Origin: Enterococcus malodoratus ATCC 43197 | GTDB lineage: Bacteria; Bacillota; Bacilli; Lactobacillales; Enterococcaceae | Assembly (NCBI RefSeq): GCF_000407185.1 | Contig: NZ_KE136483.1 | Location: forward strand, 992,001 to 1,056,000 | Length of the DNA stretch: 64,000 nucleotides | Direction of reading: 5' to 3' | Part shown: piece by piece, positions 25,579 to 37,011 of the stretch | Layout of the letters: each line of letters starts with the position of its first letter | Numbering within the stretch: the first letter of the stretch is position 1 | Position numbers and translations under genes: made by a program | Notes under the pieces: model-generated | What the model was told of the DNA's origin: nothing | Database searches by the model: none | The model's input: only the letters and a program-made list of their open reading frames with translations

Positions 25579-27690
25579 TTATTGTTGACCTTGTTCTTGA
25601 TATTGCTTGTAGGTCTCTGTTTTATATAACTCTTGTGTAGATTTTTTGCCGTTTTGATCGAATAGGCTGGTAGATTTATCGCCCAATTTATTCTCGATTT
25701 TCTCCATCTTATTAAGCCCATTTTTGTAATCGAATTGTGACGCATCGATTGGTTTCAACCCGCTTGCTGAGTAGAAACGAAGCAGATCCCCGTTATTGAT
25801 ATTATCCGAGGTGCTTAACTGCTTAGAAACAGCTTCTTTCCAAGTTTCGGCTTGATGTTGCAAGGTTTCACTTGGTTCAGTGATCGGCATGCCATTGCTG
25901 TTGCTATATAAGCTGCCACTGTAATAGGTATATTCTGGCGTTACATAATCACCATCACGGAAGGCAACGATTTGATCATTGTCTTTAGATAATAGATCTT
26001 GGCCTAATTGAATATATTTGCTTGTGTCAGTACCTAAAAGATGCAGCAGGGTAGGCAATGCGTCAACTTCGCCACCATAAGTGTGGTTGATTCCGCCTTT
26101 GTCTTGACCTGGAACATGAACCATATACGGTACACGCTGCATTTGAGCATTATCAAAGTTTGACCATGTTTCTTTTGATTTGCCAAGTAATGGTGCTAAG
26201 TCAGAGTTTCTTGAGTTCGAGATTCCGTAGTGGTCACCGTACATAACGATGATCGAATTGTCGTACAAACCTGAAGCCTTCAGGTAGTTAAAGAATTCTT
26301 CCACTGCTTTATCTAGATAGTTCGCTGTCGCGAAATAGCCGTTGATAGTTTCATCACTTGTGTTGGCCATTGGGAAGCCAGCTTCGTCGTTCTTGAACTC
26401 ACTATATGGATAGTGGTTAGATACCGCGATAAATTTCGAATAGAAAGGCTGTTGCAGACGTTCCAAATATTTCACAGATTGCTGGAAGAACGGTTTGTCG
26501 TGCAAGCCATATTGGAATGAGTTTTCATCGTTCACATCATAGTAAGAGGAATCGAAGAAATAATCGTATCCAAGATTTTTGTAAGTTTCAGTACGGTTCC
26601 AGAAGCTGCCGGAGTTTCCGTGGAAAGACGCACTTGTGTAACCGGCTGTTTGTTTCAAAATGTCTGGAGCTGCTTGGAATGTATTCTTCCCGCCTAATTG
26701 CGAGAACAATGATCCTTGATTCAAACCAAACAATGAGTTTTCCATCAAGGTTTCAGCATCGGAAGTTTTCCCGGCCTTTACTTGGTGGAAGAAATTATCG
26801 AAACTGAAGGTACTGTTGCTATGGAAAATGCTGTTCAAGAACGGTGTGACTTCATGTTCTTGTCCATTCTCATCCTTCAGTTTGTAGTCAATCACAAATT
26901 GCTGCAGACTTTCTAAATGGATCGTGATGACGTTGCGCCCTTTAGCGATACCGTAGTAGTCACTGTTTGGTGCAGCATAATGTTCTTTTACATAAGATTC
27001 GACTTCTTTTAAATCATTCGGACTTGCTTCCGCACGGACTTGGTTCGTTTTGTATGTTTGAATACCGTCATAAACAGTAAAAGCATTCACACCAAGGTAT
27101 TTGATCAAATAGTCGCGTGAAAAAGTACGCGTCAATAATTCTGGACGATCGGCTTCTGCTAAGAAAAGATTTCCTGAGAAAATCATGACCGAAAGAGCAG
27201 TCATGGCGAAAGCCATCCGAGCGCGTACCGGACGTTCTTCTTCTTTAATGCGTTTGCGCCATAAAAGAAGAGGCAGGATCACGATATCAATCAAATATAA
27301 AACATCGTATGGACGGAAGAGACGAACCGCGCTTTCTCCTAAACCGCTGGCTACTTTGCCGGCACCTAGGAAAGTATTGACGGTAATAAAGTCAGTAAAT
27401 TCACGATAGTAGACGACATTGGCAAAGAGTAGGAAACTTGCCAGTGCATAAATGATCATCATCGTAAGATAAGAGGCTTTCGACCGCCGCACATATAAAG
27501 CAATCGACAATAGAAACATCGTCGATGCGATTGGATTAATAAATAGGATGAAATACTGTGTCAAACTTTCGATCCCTAAGTTAAATTCAAATAAGTATGC
27601 AAAGATACTTTTCGCCCATAATAAGAATGTAAGTAACGCATAAAAGCCGAGACGTTTATTTAAAAATGCAGGAGCTTTTAGTTTTTTCAA
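25579..27690 (-). CDS. ltaS: Lipoteichoic acid synthase
   Basis: A 703-residue polytopic enzyme. Five transmembrane segments fill residues about 15-175, followed by an extracellular sulfatase-like domain. The catalytic Thr309 lies in AGKTSDAETLMENSLF, metal-binding Glu260 is in HLESLQQ, and YGDHYG gives the late metal site. It polymerises glycerol phosphate from phosphatidylglycerol on the outer face of the membrane. The start is TTG, preceded by AAAGGAAG. A cell-surface cleavage site around AEADRP (178-183) is possible. Confidence 0.92.
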   Translation of the reverse strand: MKKLKAPAFLNKRLGFYALLTFLLWAKSIFAYLFEFNLGIESLTQYFILFINPIASTMFLLSIALYVRRSKASYLTMMIIYALASFLLFANVVYYREFTDFITVNTFLGAGKVASGLGESAVRLFRPYDVLYLIDIVILPLLLWRKRIKEEERPVRARMAFAMTALSVMIFSGNLFLAEADRPELLTRTFSRDYLIKYLGVNAFTVYDGIQTYKTNQVRAEASPNDLKEVESYVKEHYAAPNSDYYGIAKGRNVITIHLESLQQFVIDYKLKDENGQEHEVTPFLNSIFHSNSTFSFDNFFHQVKAGKTSDAETLMENSLFGLNQGSLFSQLGGKNTFQAAPDILKQTAGYTSASFHGNSGSFWNRTETYKNLGYDYFFDSSYYDVNDENSFQYGLHDKPFFQQSVKYLERLQQPFYSKFIAVSNHYPYSEFKNDEAGFPMANTSDETINGYFATANYLDKAVEEFFNYLKASGLYDNSIIVMYGDHYGISNSRNSDLAPLLGKSKETWSNFDNAQMQRVPYMVHVPGQDKGGINHTYGGEVDALPTLLHLLGTDTSKYIQLGQDLLSKDNDQIVAFRDGDYVTPEYTYYSGSLYSNSNGMPITEPSETLQHQAETWKEAVSKQLSTSDNINNGDLLRFYSASGLKPIDASQFDYKNGLNKMEKIENKLGDKSTSLFDQNGKKSTQELYKTETYKQYQEQGQQ

Positions 27691-27867
27691 TAGTAACTTC
27701 CTTTCTGCCGCAGAAAAAATGCGGAATGTTCACTTGTTAACATTTTACTCGCTTACATCACCCCAGTCAATTCTTATCAAAACTGGAGCATTCAGGTTTA
27801 AAGAAAACTTTATAAGCGAAAAATACTAATTTTTTTTGATATACTATAGAAGAAAGTAGGGATAAGA

Positions 27868-29037
27868 GTGAAAATAGAATTAACTAATTATGGAATCAAA
27901 CGAATTCGACAAGGGAATCCGTTGATTCAGGAAGAAGATCTGCGACAACCAATTAAAAAAATCCCACTAGAATGGGTTACCTTTGTTGATAATAAAAATA
28001 ATTATATTGCTGCAGGTTATTTAGGAAAACAAAATAAAGGATTCGGCTGGGTGTTGGATCAAACACAGCGTCCGATCGATCAAGCCTTTATAATGGAGAA
28101 ATTCCAGCAGGCGATTGAACAGCGCCAAGCTTTTTTTGCAGATGAAACGACGACCGCCTTTCGTTTATTCAATGGAGAAGGCGATGGATTCGGCGGCGTG
28201 ACGGTTGATTATTATGCCGATTATTTGGTTATCTCTTGGTATAATCAGACAATTTATCACTTTCAAAAGCTGATCGTGGATAGTTTGTTGAACGTTTTCC
28301 CAACGGCTAAAGGTGTCGTTGAAAAAATCCGTTTTAAAAGCGAGCTGAAAGAAAGCCGCTGGCTAGCCGGAGAAAAACCGCAAGAGCCGTTAATTATACT
28401 GGAAAATGGCGTTTCATATGCCGTATACTTAGATGAAGGTTATATGACAGGTGTTTTTTTAGATCAAAAGGAAGTTCGCGGACGCTTAACAGAGGGGCTT
28501 GCGGCCGGACAAAAAGTATTGAATATGTTTAGTTATACCGGTGCCTTTTCAGTTGCTGCGGCTTATGGCGGTGCTTTAGAAACTACTAGCGTGGATTTGG
28601 CTCAGCGCAGTCTGCCTAAAACGCAAGAACAATTTGAAGTAAATGGTTTGTCATTAGAGCAGCAAAGAATTATCGTAATGGATACATTTGATTATTTTCG
28701 TTACGCTGCGAGGAAGAATCTAACGTATGACTTGATCATTTTGGACCCGCCAAGCTTTGCCCGAAATAAGAAAAAAACTTTTTCAGTGGCGAAGGATTAC
28801 GGGCGATTGATTGAAGACAGTGTAGAGATTCTTTCTGATGAAGGAATGATTATCGCTTCAACCAACGCGGCGAATCTACCAATCAAAAAATTCAAACAGT
28901 CGATTGAAGAAGCTTTGAAGAAAAAAGAGGTGAGCTTTCAATTAGCCGAAAGTTACCGTTTGCCAGCAGATTTTCCAGCCAGTAATTTTGAAGAAAGTAA
29001 TTATTTGAAAGTTTTGTTTTATACGATAAAAAAATAG
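27868..29037 (+). CDS. Class I SAM-dependent rRNA methyltransferase, RlmI-like
   Basis: A 389-residue protein with an N-terminal PUA-like RNA-binding domain (about 1-80) and a Rossmann methyltransferase domain. The SAM-binding motif is LNMFSYTGAFSVAAAYGG, and DLIILDPPSFARNKK gives the DPPSF catalytic motif of the 23S rRNA m5C1962-type (RlmI/YwbD) family. The start is GTG. Sixteen bases separate it from the following aroD-like gene, so they may be co-transcribed. Confidence 0.85.
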   Translation: MKIELTNYGIKRIRQGNPLIQEEDLRQPIKKIPLEWVTFVDNKNNYIAAGYLGKQNKGFGWVLDQTQRPIDQAFIMEKFQQAIEQRQAFFADETTTAFRLFNGEGDGFGGVTVDYYADYLVISWYNQTIYHFQKLIVDSLLNVFPTAKGVVEKIRFKSELKESRWLAGEKPQEPLIILENGVSYAVYLDEGYMTGVFLDQKEVRGRLTEGLAAGQKVLNMFSYTGAFSVAAAYGGALETTSVDLAQRSLPKTQEQFEVNGLSLEQQRIIVMDTFDYFRYAARKNLTYDLIILDPPSFARNKKKTFSVAKDYGRLIEDSVEILSDEGMIIASTNAANLPIKKFKQSIEEALKKKEVSFQLAESYRLPADFPASNFEESNYLKVLFYTIKK

Positions 29038-29053
29038 AAGAAAATGGGATGGG

Positions 29054-29809
29054 ATGCGTATGATGGATGTTCAGGTAAGAGAGGTACGATTTGATGCAGG
29101 AAAACCTAAAATCTGCGTGCCGATTGTTGGAAAGACTTTCGATGAGATCATTGAGCAGGCAAATGAAGCCAAAAAAATTGCTGAAGTGATCGAGTGGCGT
29201 GCGGATTATTATGAAGATGTCTTAGATGATGACAAGTTAAATTCGACTCTATTAGCCTTGCGGGATGAGATTCGAAATATTCCATTAATTTTCAGCCTGA
29301 GGACCTCGGAGGCAGGTGGACAGATCGAGATTTCGCTAAACCAATACCGGCATATCAATGAATTCGCCGTCTCATCACGAGCAATTGATGTAGCTGATGT
29401 AGAAGTCACGATCATTGACCAACTATCAACGACCTTCATCAAATGGATGCAGGCTTTAGATGTACGAGTGATTTTGAGCTATTACAATTTTGAAGAAACG
29501 CCGGAGGATGCTGTGATTCTCTTTCGATTGAACTTGATGGAGCATTGGGGAGCAGATATTGCGAAAATCGTCGTGCAGCCGCAAAATGAAGCGGATGTCT
29601 TGCGTCAGATGGGCATCGTGATGAAGGCGCAAACGTTTGTTTCGTTACCAGTTGTTTCCGTTTCCTTAGGAAGAATCGGGAAGTTCTCACAGGTCAGCGG
29701 CTCGTTGGATGGTTCTTGTATGGCTTATGGTTGCCTAGAAGGCCAGTCCTATCCTGAGGCCCAGATTGATGCAGAAAAATTAGCTTTGATGATTGATGTA
29801 TTAAGATAA
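29054..29809 (+). CDS. Type I 3-dehydroquinate dehydratase-like protein lacking the catalytic histidine
   Basis: A 251-residue TIM-barrel protein of the AroD family. The substrate-binding EWRAD and FSLRT elements and the Schiff-base lysine (ADIAKIVV) are kept. However, the family's S-x-H-N-F motif reads SYYNF, so the catalytic His is Tyr. The I-S-R-x substrate arginine motif reads FSQV, and the APGQ motif is altered to YPEAQ. Loss of three active-site elements suggests a non-catalytic or repurposed paralogue, and a normal aroD may exist elsewhere. No other aro genes adjoin it. Confidence 0.75.
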   Translation: MRMMDVQVREVRFDAGKPKICVPIVGKTFDEIIEQANEAKKIAEVIEWRADYYEDVLDDDKLNSTLLALRDEIRNIPLIFSLRTSEAGGQIEISLNQYRHINEFAVSSRAIDVADVEVTIIDQLSTTFIKWMQALDVRVILSYYNFEETPEDAVILFRLNLMEHWGADIAKIVVQPQNEADVLRQMGIVMKAQTFVSLPVVSVSLGRIGKFSQVSGSLDGSCMAYGCLEGQSYPEAQIDAEKLALMIDVLR

Positions 29810-29843
29810 AAAGGATTCCCGACTTTTCGGGAATCCTTTTTTT
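29807..29843. terminator. Bidirectional terminator
   Basis: AAAAAGGATTCCCGA and TCGGGAATCCTTTTT form a near-perfect 15-bp stem with a 4-nt loop between convergent genes. Confidence 0.85.
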
Positions 29844-30879
29844 AAGCCATTACATCGATATCAAAAACCTCAATGTTATCTAAACCACCGTAAATTTCGT
29901 ACCATGGTTTCGCATATTTCGCTAAAATGTCATTTAATTCTTCAACGTTTTCACGGCCTTGCGTGTCTAACCATTTGATTAACGCGTCTTTGCCCCCATC
30001 GGCGTACACTTGAACACCGTCACGCCAAGTTGCACGACCACCTAAAATTCCGCAATAATTTGCACCGTGTTCACCAGCAAATTTTAATTCTTCACGGAAA
30101 GTATCAGCAGGAACACCAGCACTTAGATAAATAAACGGACGAGTAGCAGCTTCACCCGCTTCTTTGAAATAAGCTGCGGCTTCTTCTTGCGTATAAACTA
30201 CAGGATCGTCGCCCTTATTGAACCCTTCAACATAGTTGAATAATACGGGAACTTCAACCTTCAGTACATCGATGTGGTATTTATCCTTGGTAAATTCTTT
30301 GATTGTGTCGATCACTTTTTGTGGTTTGATTTTTGCAAACTCAGGGGAGTGATCGTCAGTGATTTTATTGTCATAAACGATTGGTTCAACGAATACAGGA
30401 ATATCAGCAGCCAACGCTTCTGTTCCTAAACGTTCTAGGAAGGCATGTTTGACATCCAAAATTTCTTGCGCTTCATCGGGATCATAATAAACCAAGACCT
30501 TGGCTGCATCTGCGCCCTTAGCCAATAAGCGATCCAATGATTCTTCTGGCAGCAATTCTGGTAAACGACCAGGTGTGTTGGCATCATAGCCAGTTTTTTC
30601 ATAAGACATGATCAATCCGCAATTGGGATCTTTGGCTTTCATTCCTTTGAAGCCGTATTGTTCATCTAGCAGAATCGCACTGACTCGCTTAGTCAATTCT
30701 TGTGAGACAAGTTCTTTGAATTCATAGACTTGATCCATTGAGAATTTATCCTCGCCGACAGCGGCTTGCATCATCTTTTTCATAGAGCCCCGTTGATCGA
30801 TTGCTAAGGCTGCAATGACGCCATGATCATTTGACAATTGTTGCATCTTTTCAAACTTTCCTCTGGAAATTCTTTTCAT
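29842..30879 (-). CDS. lacD: Tagatose-1,6-bisphosphate aldolase family protein (LacD-like)
   Basis: A 345-residue class I aldolase of the LacD family. The start RISRGKFEKMQQLSNDHGVIAALAIDQRGS is highly typical, and the probable Schiff-base lysine is in HIDVLKVEVP. It cleaves tagatose (or fructose) 1,6-bisphosphate to triose phosphates. No other lac-operon genes adjoin it, so it may act as a general bisphosphate aldolase. It is some 20 residues longer than classical LacD proteins. GAAAGGATG precedes the ATG. Confidence 0.85.
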   Translation of the reverse strand: MKRISRGKFEKMQQLSNDHGVIAALAIDQRGSMKKMMQAAVGEDKFSMDQVYEFKELVSQELTKRVSAILLDEQYGFKGMKAKDPNCGLIMSYEKTGYDANTPGRLPELLPEESLDRLLAKGADAAKVLVYYDPDEAQEILDVKHAFLERLGTEALAADIPVFVEPIVYDNKITDDHSPEFAKIKPQKVIDTIKEFTKDKYHIDVLKVEVPVLFNYVEGFNKGDDPVVYTQEEAAAYFKEAGEAATRPFIYLSAGVPADTFREELKFAGEHGANYCGILGGRATWRDGVQVYADGGKDALIKWLDTQGRENVEELNDILAKYAKPWYEIYGGLDNIEVFDIDVMA

Positions 30880-31010
30880 GATGAAAACATCCTTTCTACT
30901 ACAAGTTCAAGTGTAGGACATTTAAGGAAAAAGACCAAACAAAACGACCGGTTTGTTTCCTTCCGATTTTTTTGCTAGACTTTAGAAAATGAATGAAGTG
31001 GGGGATTGAC

Positions 31011-31496
31011 TTGGCTAAGAAGAAAATTCAAAAGACCAATGCGATTCGTTTAGTCGAACAAAAGAAAATCGCTTATACAGAGCATGAGTATTCGTGGAAT
31101 GAGGATGACTTAGGAGCGGGACATGTTTCTGAACAAGTTGGAATAGCACCGGCACGAATTTTTAAAACGTTGGTTGCAGTAGGGAATAAAACAGGTCCAG
31201 TCGTGGCGGTAATCCCAAGTGATCATGAGTTGGATTTGAAGAAGATCGCAAAAGCCAGCGGCAATAAAAAGGTTGAGATGCTGCATTTAAGAGATTTAGA
31301 AGCAACGACAGGTTATATTCGCGGCGGCTGTTCACCGATCGGCATGAAAAAATTATTTCCGACCTTTGTGGATGCTTCAGCGGAAAATTTTGATCAAATC
31401 GCGATATCAGCAGGCAGAAGAGGGCTGCAAATGGAAATTGCCCCCAACGCCATTGTGGAACTGACGCGAGGACAATTTGTTGAGCTGACACATTAA
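31011..31496 (+). CDS. Cys-tRNA(Pro)/Cys-tRNA(Cys) deacylase, YbaK/EbsC family
   Basis: A 161-residue YbaK/ProX-type deacylase. The domain shows FKTLVAVG, the catalytic-lysine region and the family motif GCSPIGMKK, with GRRGLQ near the end. It removes cysteine mischarged onto tRNA-Pro. The preferred start is TTG at 31011, which follows GGGGGA by 5 nt and gives the common LAKKK start; an upstream ATG at 30993 lacks a clear site. Its stop overlaps the tail of the convergent flavoprotein gene by 4 nt. Confidence 0.85.
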   Translation: MAKKKIQKTNAIRLVEQKKIAYTEHEYSWNEDDLGAGHVSEQVGIAPARIFKTLVAVGNKTGPVVAVIPSDHELDLKKIAKASGNKKVEMLHLRDLEATTGYIRGGCSPIGMKKLFPTFVDASAENFDQIAISAGRRGLQMEIAPNAIVELTRGQFVELTH

Positions 31497-32749
31497 GCGA
31501 AGGCATTGTAAGCAGCATGTGTACCAGCCACATAGCCTGTACAAAACGCGGTAGTGATATTATAACCGCCAGTGTACCCATTAACATCAAGAACCTCCCC
31601 GGCAAAATACAAGCCGGGGATTTTTTTGCTGGCTAAATCTTTTGGATTGACCTCTTTGAGTTCAACGCCACCGCCGGTAACGAATGATTTTTCCAAGCCA
31701 AAGGTCTTGTTAGCTGTTAACGACCAATTCTTACAATAGGAAACAAATTCTTCCAGCTGTTCTTTTGATGTCTGACCATAAGTTTGTTCGCTAATACCGA
31801 CTTTCTCTAAGAAAAAGAGCAATAAGCGTTCTGGTAAGAAACCGGCCAACGCGTTTTTCAACTGTTTTGTAGATGTTTTTGCAAGTTCTGCTACTTCCTC
31901 CATTAGGTCATTAACGGTTTTATCAGGAAAGCAATCCAGCTTTAGCGTTACAGTCTGTTGTGTTCGCAATAGCTGATTCACAAAGCTTGAGCACCGCAAG
32001 GCAGCCGGACCGGAAATTCCGAAGTGCGTAAAGAGCAGGTCCATCTCATGACTGGCGATGGTCTTGTTTTTCTCATCGATAACGGATAGTGTCACGTCTT
32101 GCAGGGAGAGTCCTTGCAATGTTTTTTCTGCGACAAAATCATCGGTTAAGAAGATCGGTGATTCGGTTGGATATAGAGGTGTAACATGATGTCCGACACT
32201 TTTTGCGAAACGGTAGCCGTCACCTTGTGATCCAGTCGATGGGTAAGTGATACCGCCGGTGGTCAAGATAACACTTTTGGCTGAATAGTCGCCTTCTGCT
32301 GTGCGAACACCTTGGATACGTTCGCCATCGCTAATGATTTTTTCGATGGGTTCTTTGAAATGAAGCGACACGTTCAATTGCTCTAATTCATCTTTCAATG
32401 TATTTACGATCGTAGCCGATTTATCCGAAACAGGAAAAATCCGGCCGTGATCCTCTTCCTTAAGAGCGACACCGCGTTCACTAAAGAAACTCATGACATC
32501 TTGATTATCAAATTGCGAAAATGTACTATATAAAAAGCGTCCGTTGCCAGGAATGTGGAAAATCAAGTCATCGACAGGTCGATTATTGGTCACATTGCAG
32601 CGGCCGCCGCCAGTCATCAATAATTTTTTTCCTGGGCGTTTATTTTTCTCAAATAAGGCAACTTTAGTGCCATTCATCGCTGCCGTTATGGCCGCCATCA
32701 TACCGGCGGGTCCTCCTCCAACAACAATCACATCAAATTTTTTACTCAT
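31493..32749 (-). CDS. NAD(P)/FAD-dependent oxidoreductase, HI0933/YhiN family
   Basis: A 418-residue flavoprotein. The N-terminal dinucleotide-binding motif is VVGGGPAGMMAAITAA (about 7-22), followed by MTGGGRCNVTN, characteristic of the family, and a C-terminal FAD motif GLYFAGEVLDVNGYTGGYN. Family members are often called aminoacetone oxidases or BaiN-like, but the physiological substrate is uncertain. Confidence 0.85.
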   Translation of the reverse strand: MSKKFDVIVVGGGPAGMMAAITAAMNGTKVALFEKNKRPGKKLLMTGGGRCNVTNNRPVDDLIFHIPGNGRFLYSTFSQFDNQDVMSFFSERGVALKEEDHGRIFPVSDKSATIVNTLKDELEQLNVSLHFKEPIEKIISDGERIQGVRTAEGDYSAKSVILTTGGITYPSTGSQGDGYRFAKSVGHHVTPLYPTESPIFLTDDFVAEKTLQGLSLQDVTLSVIDEKNKTIASHEMDLLFTHFGISGPAALRCSSFVNQLLRTQQTVTLKLDCFPDKTVNDLMEEVAELAKTSTKQLKNALAGFLPERLLLFFLEKVGISEQTYGQTSKEQLEEFVSYCKNWSLTANKTFGLEKSFVTGGGVELKEVNPKDLASKKIPGLYFAGEVLDVNGYTGGYNITTAFCTGYVAGTHAAYNAFA

Positions 32750-32887
32750 ATCAATTAACCCTCATTTATCTAAATTTTTACTTTTACAGCTTGTATAATC
32801 ATACGTGAAATACGAACAATTGGCACTCAACTTGCAGTGTAGCATGAATTTTTTTTCACTTCTATTAGAAAATGATGTAAACTATGA

Positions 32888-34255
<1,368 letters not shown>

Positions 34256-34340
34256 TTTTTTAAAAGGTTTAAGCTTGAAAAAAAATTAAAAGAAACGTAA
34301 AGTATAGATTGTATGAAGTGACTTTCAAGGAGGAAAAACA

Positions 34341-35687
34341 ATGGCACACATTCATTTCGATTATTCGAAAGTAGCACCATTTGTGAGCGAGCATGAAATG
34401 GACTACATCAAATCTGAAGTAGCTCTAGCTCACAAAGAATTACGCGAAGGTACTGGCGCAGGAAGCGACTTCCTAGGCTGGGTTGATCTTCCAGTAAACT
34501 ATGACAAAGACGAATTTGCGCGCATCAAAAAAGCAGCTGAAAAAATTAAATCTGATTCTGAAGTATTAGTAGTTATCGGAATCGGCGGTTCATACCTTGG
34601 AGCCCGTGCAGCAATCGAATTCTTACATCAAAGTTTCTTCAATGTATTGGATAAAGAAGATCGTAAAGCACCACAAGTATTCTTTGCAGGAAACTCAATC
34701 AGCTCAACATACATTGCTGATTTGATCGAAGTGATCGGCGACCGTGATTTCTCAGTAAACGTAATTTCTAAATCAGGAACAACGACTGAACCAGCAATCG
34801 CATTCCGTGTCTTCAAAGAACTATTAATTAAAAAATATGGTGAAGCAGAAGCAAACAAACGTATCTACGCAACAACTGATAAGGCTCGTGGAGCAGTTAA
34901 AGTTGAAGCTGATGCAGCAGGTTGGGAAACTTTTGTTATTCCTGATGATGTCGGCGGACGTTTCTCAGTGCTTACAGCAGTTGGTTTATTACCGATCGCA
35001 GCTAGCGGCGCAGACATTGATGCGTTAATGCAAGGTGCGGCTGATGCTCGTGAAGCTTACTCAAGCGAGAACTTAGATGAAAATGAAGCCTATCAATATG
35101 CAGCACTTCGTAATATTTTATACCGTAAAGGCAAAGTGACTGAAATCTTAGTCAACTATGAACCTGGTATGCAATACTTCAACGAATGGTGGAAACAATT
35201 ATACGGCGAATCAGAAGGAAAAGACTTGAAAGGTATTTACCCATCAAGCGCAAACTTCTCAACTGACTTGCATTCATTTGGACAATACATCCAAGAAGGC
35301 CGCCGCAATATCTTTGAAACAATCGTGAAAGTGGAAAAACCTCGTAAATCGGTGGCGATCCCTTCACAAGAATCTGACTTAGATGGCTTAGGCTATTTAG
35401 AAGGTAAAGATGTTGACTTTGTTAACTCTAAAGCTTACCAAGGAACATTATTAGCCCATACAGATGGCGGCGTTCCTAACTTCGTATTGAACATCCCAAC
35501 AATGGATGCTTATACACTAGGTTATGCAATGTACTTCTTCGAAATCGCAGTAGGTGTTTCTGGTTATCTATTGGGTGTGAACCCATTCAACCAACCAGGT
35601 GTAGAAGCTTACAAGAAAAACATGTTTGCCCTACTTGGAAAACCAGGGTTTGAAGATTTAGCAAAAGAATTGAATGATCGCCTATAA
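34341..35687 (+). CDS. pgi: Glucose-6-phosphate isomerase
   Basis: A 448-residue PGI with [22 protein letters not shown] and the C-terminal [17 protein letters not shown] motif. It interconverts glucose 6- and fructose 6-phosphate. The last 25 codons lie in a segment duplicated at 55407-55484, which marks the attachment site of the prophage that follows. The 3' end here is therefore probably phage-supplied, and it encodes the same residues as the displaced copy except Asp for Asn near the end. AAGGAGG precedes the ATG. Confidence 0.95.
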   Translation: MAHIHFDYSKVAPFVSEHEMDYIKSEVALAHKELREGTGAGSDFLGWVDLPVNYDKDEFARIKKAAEKIKSDSEVLVVIGIGGSYLGARAAIEFLHQSFFNVLDKEDRKAPQVFFAGNSISSTYIADLIEVIGDRDFSVNVISKSGTTTEPAIAFRVFKELLIKKYGEAEANKRIYATTDKARGAVKVEADAAGWETFVIPDDVGGRFSVLTAVGLLPIAASGADIDALMQGAADAREAYSSENLDENEAYQYAALRNILYRKGKVTEILVNYEPGMQYFNEWWKQLYGESEGKDLKGIYPSSANFSTDLHSFGQYIQEGRRNIFETIVKVEKPRKSVAIPSQESDLDGLGYLEGKDVDFVNSKAYQGTLLAHTDGGVPNFVLNIPTMDAYTLGYAMYFFEIAVGVSGYLLGVNPFNQPGVEAYKKNMFALLGKPGFEDLAKELNDRL

Positions 35688-35688
35688 A
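35611..35688 (+). repeat. Left attachment region (attL) within pgi
   Basis: Aligns over 78 bp with 55407-55484. The longest identical stretch is 27 bp (35649-35675). Differences fall mostly at third codon positions. Confidence 0.85.
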
Positions 35689-35716
35689 TCAATGTTTCTG
35701 GCTAGTTGAAAACTAA

Positions 35717-35772
35717 CTGGTGATAGAAACATGTTTGCATCATTCCTTTTTTGGTGATAGAAAAGGTGATAG
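35717..35772 (+). repeat. GGTGATAG repeats, candidate integrase arm sites (left)
   Basis: GGTGATAG occurs at 35719-35726, 35753-35760 and 35765-35772, between attL and the integrase gene. The same octamer occurs twice near the right end. Tyrosine recombinases with an N-terminal arm-binding domain use such direct repeats. Confidence 0.55.
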
Positions 35773-35780
35773 TGAACTTG

Positions 35781-35810
35781 AAAAAGCACTCAATTACGAG
35801 TGCTTTTTCT
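35781..35810 (-). terminator. Terminator of the integrase gene
   Basis: AAAAAGCACTC and GAGTGCTTTTT flank a 6-nt loop. The hairpin overlaps the integrase stop codon and has T-runs on both strands. Confidence 0.75.
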
Positions 35811-37011
35811 TTTGCTCTTCTAAATATTCCTCAAATTTTTTCACTGATCGTTCCTTCACTTCAGGAGTCACAGAAGCATAAATTTGAGTTGTAGAGATGT
35901 CTTTATGACCAAGAAGGTCTTTTATATCGTCCAGATCAACTCCGGCCTGTCTCATGCGGATCGCATAAGTGTGACGGCCATCGTGTACCTTAATGGGAGT
36001 TAAGCCCGCTTTACGCGCTATTCGAACAGAAGCGCCGTTCACTGAACGATTTCGAACTATTTTACCTTTTGAGCTGCTAGAGGTATAGATAAACACATAA
36101 TCAGAATTATTTTTCTGTAAGGGTGTAACTCCTATAAGATCATAAAAATATTTATAGAATTCGAGTAGAGCAAATTTTGTTCTTTGTGTGATTGGTTGAT
36201 CACGTTCGCCAGCTGGAGTCTTTGTGTCATCAATTATGATCGCATCTTTGTTTTCTTTAACTTCTGCACGATAGAGTCGTTCTCGCTGTACATCAACAAA
36301 ATTCTTTTCGAAATTAAAATCTGACCATCTTAATGCCATCACTTCCGCTTTTCTTAATCCACAATCAAAGATTAACAAGAAGAACGGATACCAAAATGGT
36401 TCTTTTTCTTTTTTAGCAGCTTCGTAAAATAAATCCACTTCTCTCGCGGTGTAGTGTGGAGGAATCTTCTCTTTTTTCGGCGGTAAAGGAAATTCGACGA
36501 AATCAGTTGGGTTTTCACTCACGTACCCGAGTTGTATCGCTTTTTTATAAGCATTCGAAAGGGTGGCGTTTACTAATTTAACTGTATTAAAAGATAATCC
36601 TTTCTTACTTCTACCTTTTCCGTTAAGTGTGAATAGCATATTAATGAACTTCTGATGATCCGCACGAGAGTAAGTAGTTAAACGATGCTTCCCAATATAA
36701 GGGTTTATATACATCCGAATATTGTCACGATGAACAATTCTAGTACCTTCTTTTACACTTAATTTGTAATCAGTGATCCACGTCTTTAGAAAGTGCTCAA
36801 TGGTCAAATGCTTTACATCATCTTTTTTATAGTTTCCTTTAGCGATTTCTCCCTCGGTAATCTTAGCGAAAGTATCTGCTTCATCCCAAGATTTGAAACC
36901 TTTTTTATGAATTTTATTTTGACGCTTGGTGCCTGGGTCAACACCGTTTGAAACAAAAACCTCGTAGCGTAGTGCACCGTTTTTCAAGTTATATGATTTT
37001 ATTGAAGCCAT
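35794..37011 (-). CDS. int: Phage tyrosine integrase
   Basis: A 405-residue site-specific recombinase. The N-terminal arm-binding domain (about 1-55) is followed by a SAM-like core-binding domain and a catalytic domain with Arg in CGLRKAEVMALRW, HDGRHTYAIR (His-x-x-Arg), a second His in LLGHKD and nucleophile Tyr in STTQIYAS. It would integrate the element at pgi. The ATG at 37011 overlaps the upstream gene's stop (TGATG), with AGGAGTG before it. It lies 106 bp from the att core, as expected. Confidence 0.92.
   Translation of the reverse strand: MASIKSYNLKNGALRYEVFVSNGVDPGTKRQNKIHKKGFKSWDEADTFAKITEGEIAKGNYKKDDVKHLTIEHFLKTWITDYKLSVKEGTRIVHRDNIRMYINPYIGKHRLTTYSRADHQKFINMLFTLNGKGRSKKGLSFNTVKLVNATLSNAYKKAIQLGYVSENPTDFVEFPLPPKKEKIPPHYTAREVDLFYEAAKKEKEPFWYPFFLLIFDCGLRKAEVMALRWSDFNFEKNFVDVQRERLYRAEVKENKDAIIIDDTKTPAGERDQPITQRTKFALLEFYKYFYDLIGVTPLQKNNSDYVFIYTSSSSKGKIVRNRSVNGASVRIARKAGLTPIKVHDGRHTYAIRMRQAGVDLDDIKDLLGHKDISTTQIYASVTPEVKERSVKKFEEYLEEQKKKHS

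Noticed and set aside
25455-25745. 97-residue N-terminal extension of the membrane protein after ltaS
   Set aside because: It runs through the ltaS terminator and gene end; a good ribosome binding site marks the later ATG.
30900-30960. AAACAAA/TTTGTTT inverted repeat with CCGGT upstream of the LacD-like gene as a KdgR-type operator
   Set aside because: Only a short core resembles the GAAACCGGTT boxes at 2.7 kb; it is too weak to support.
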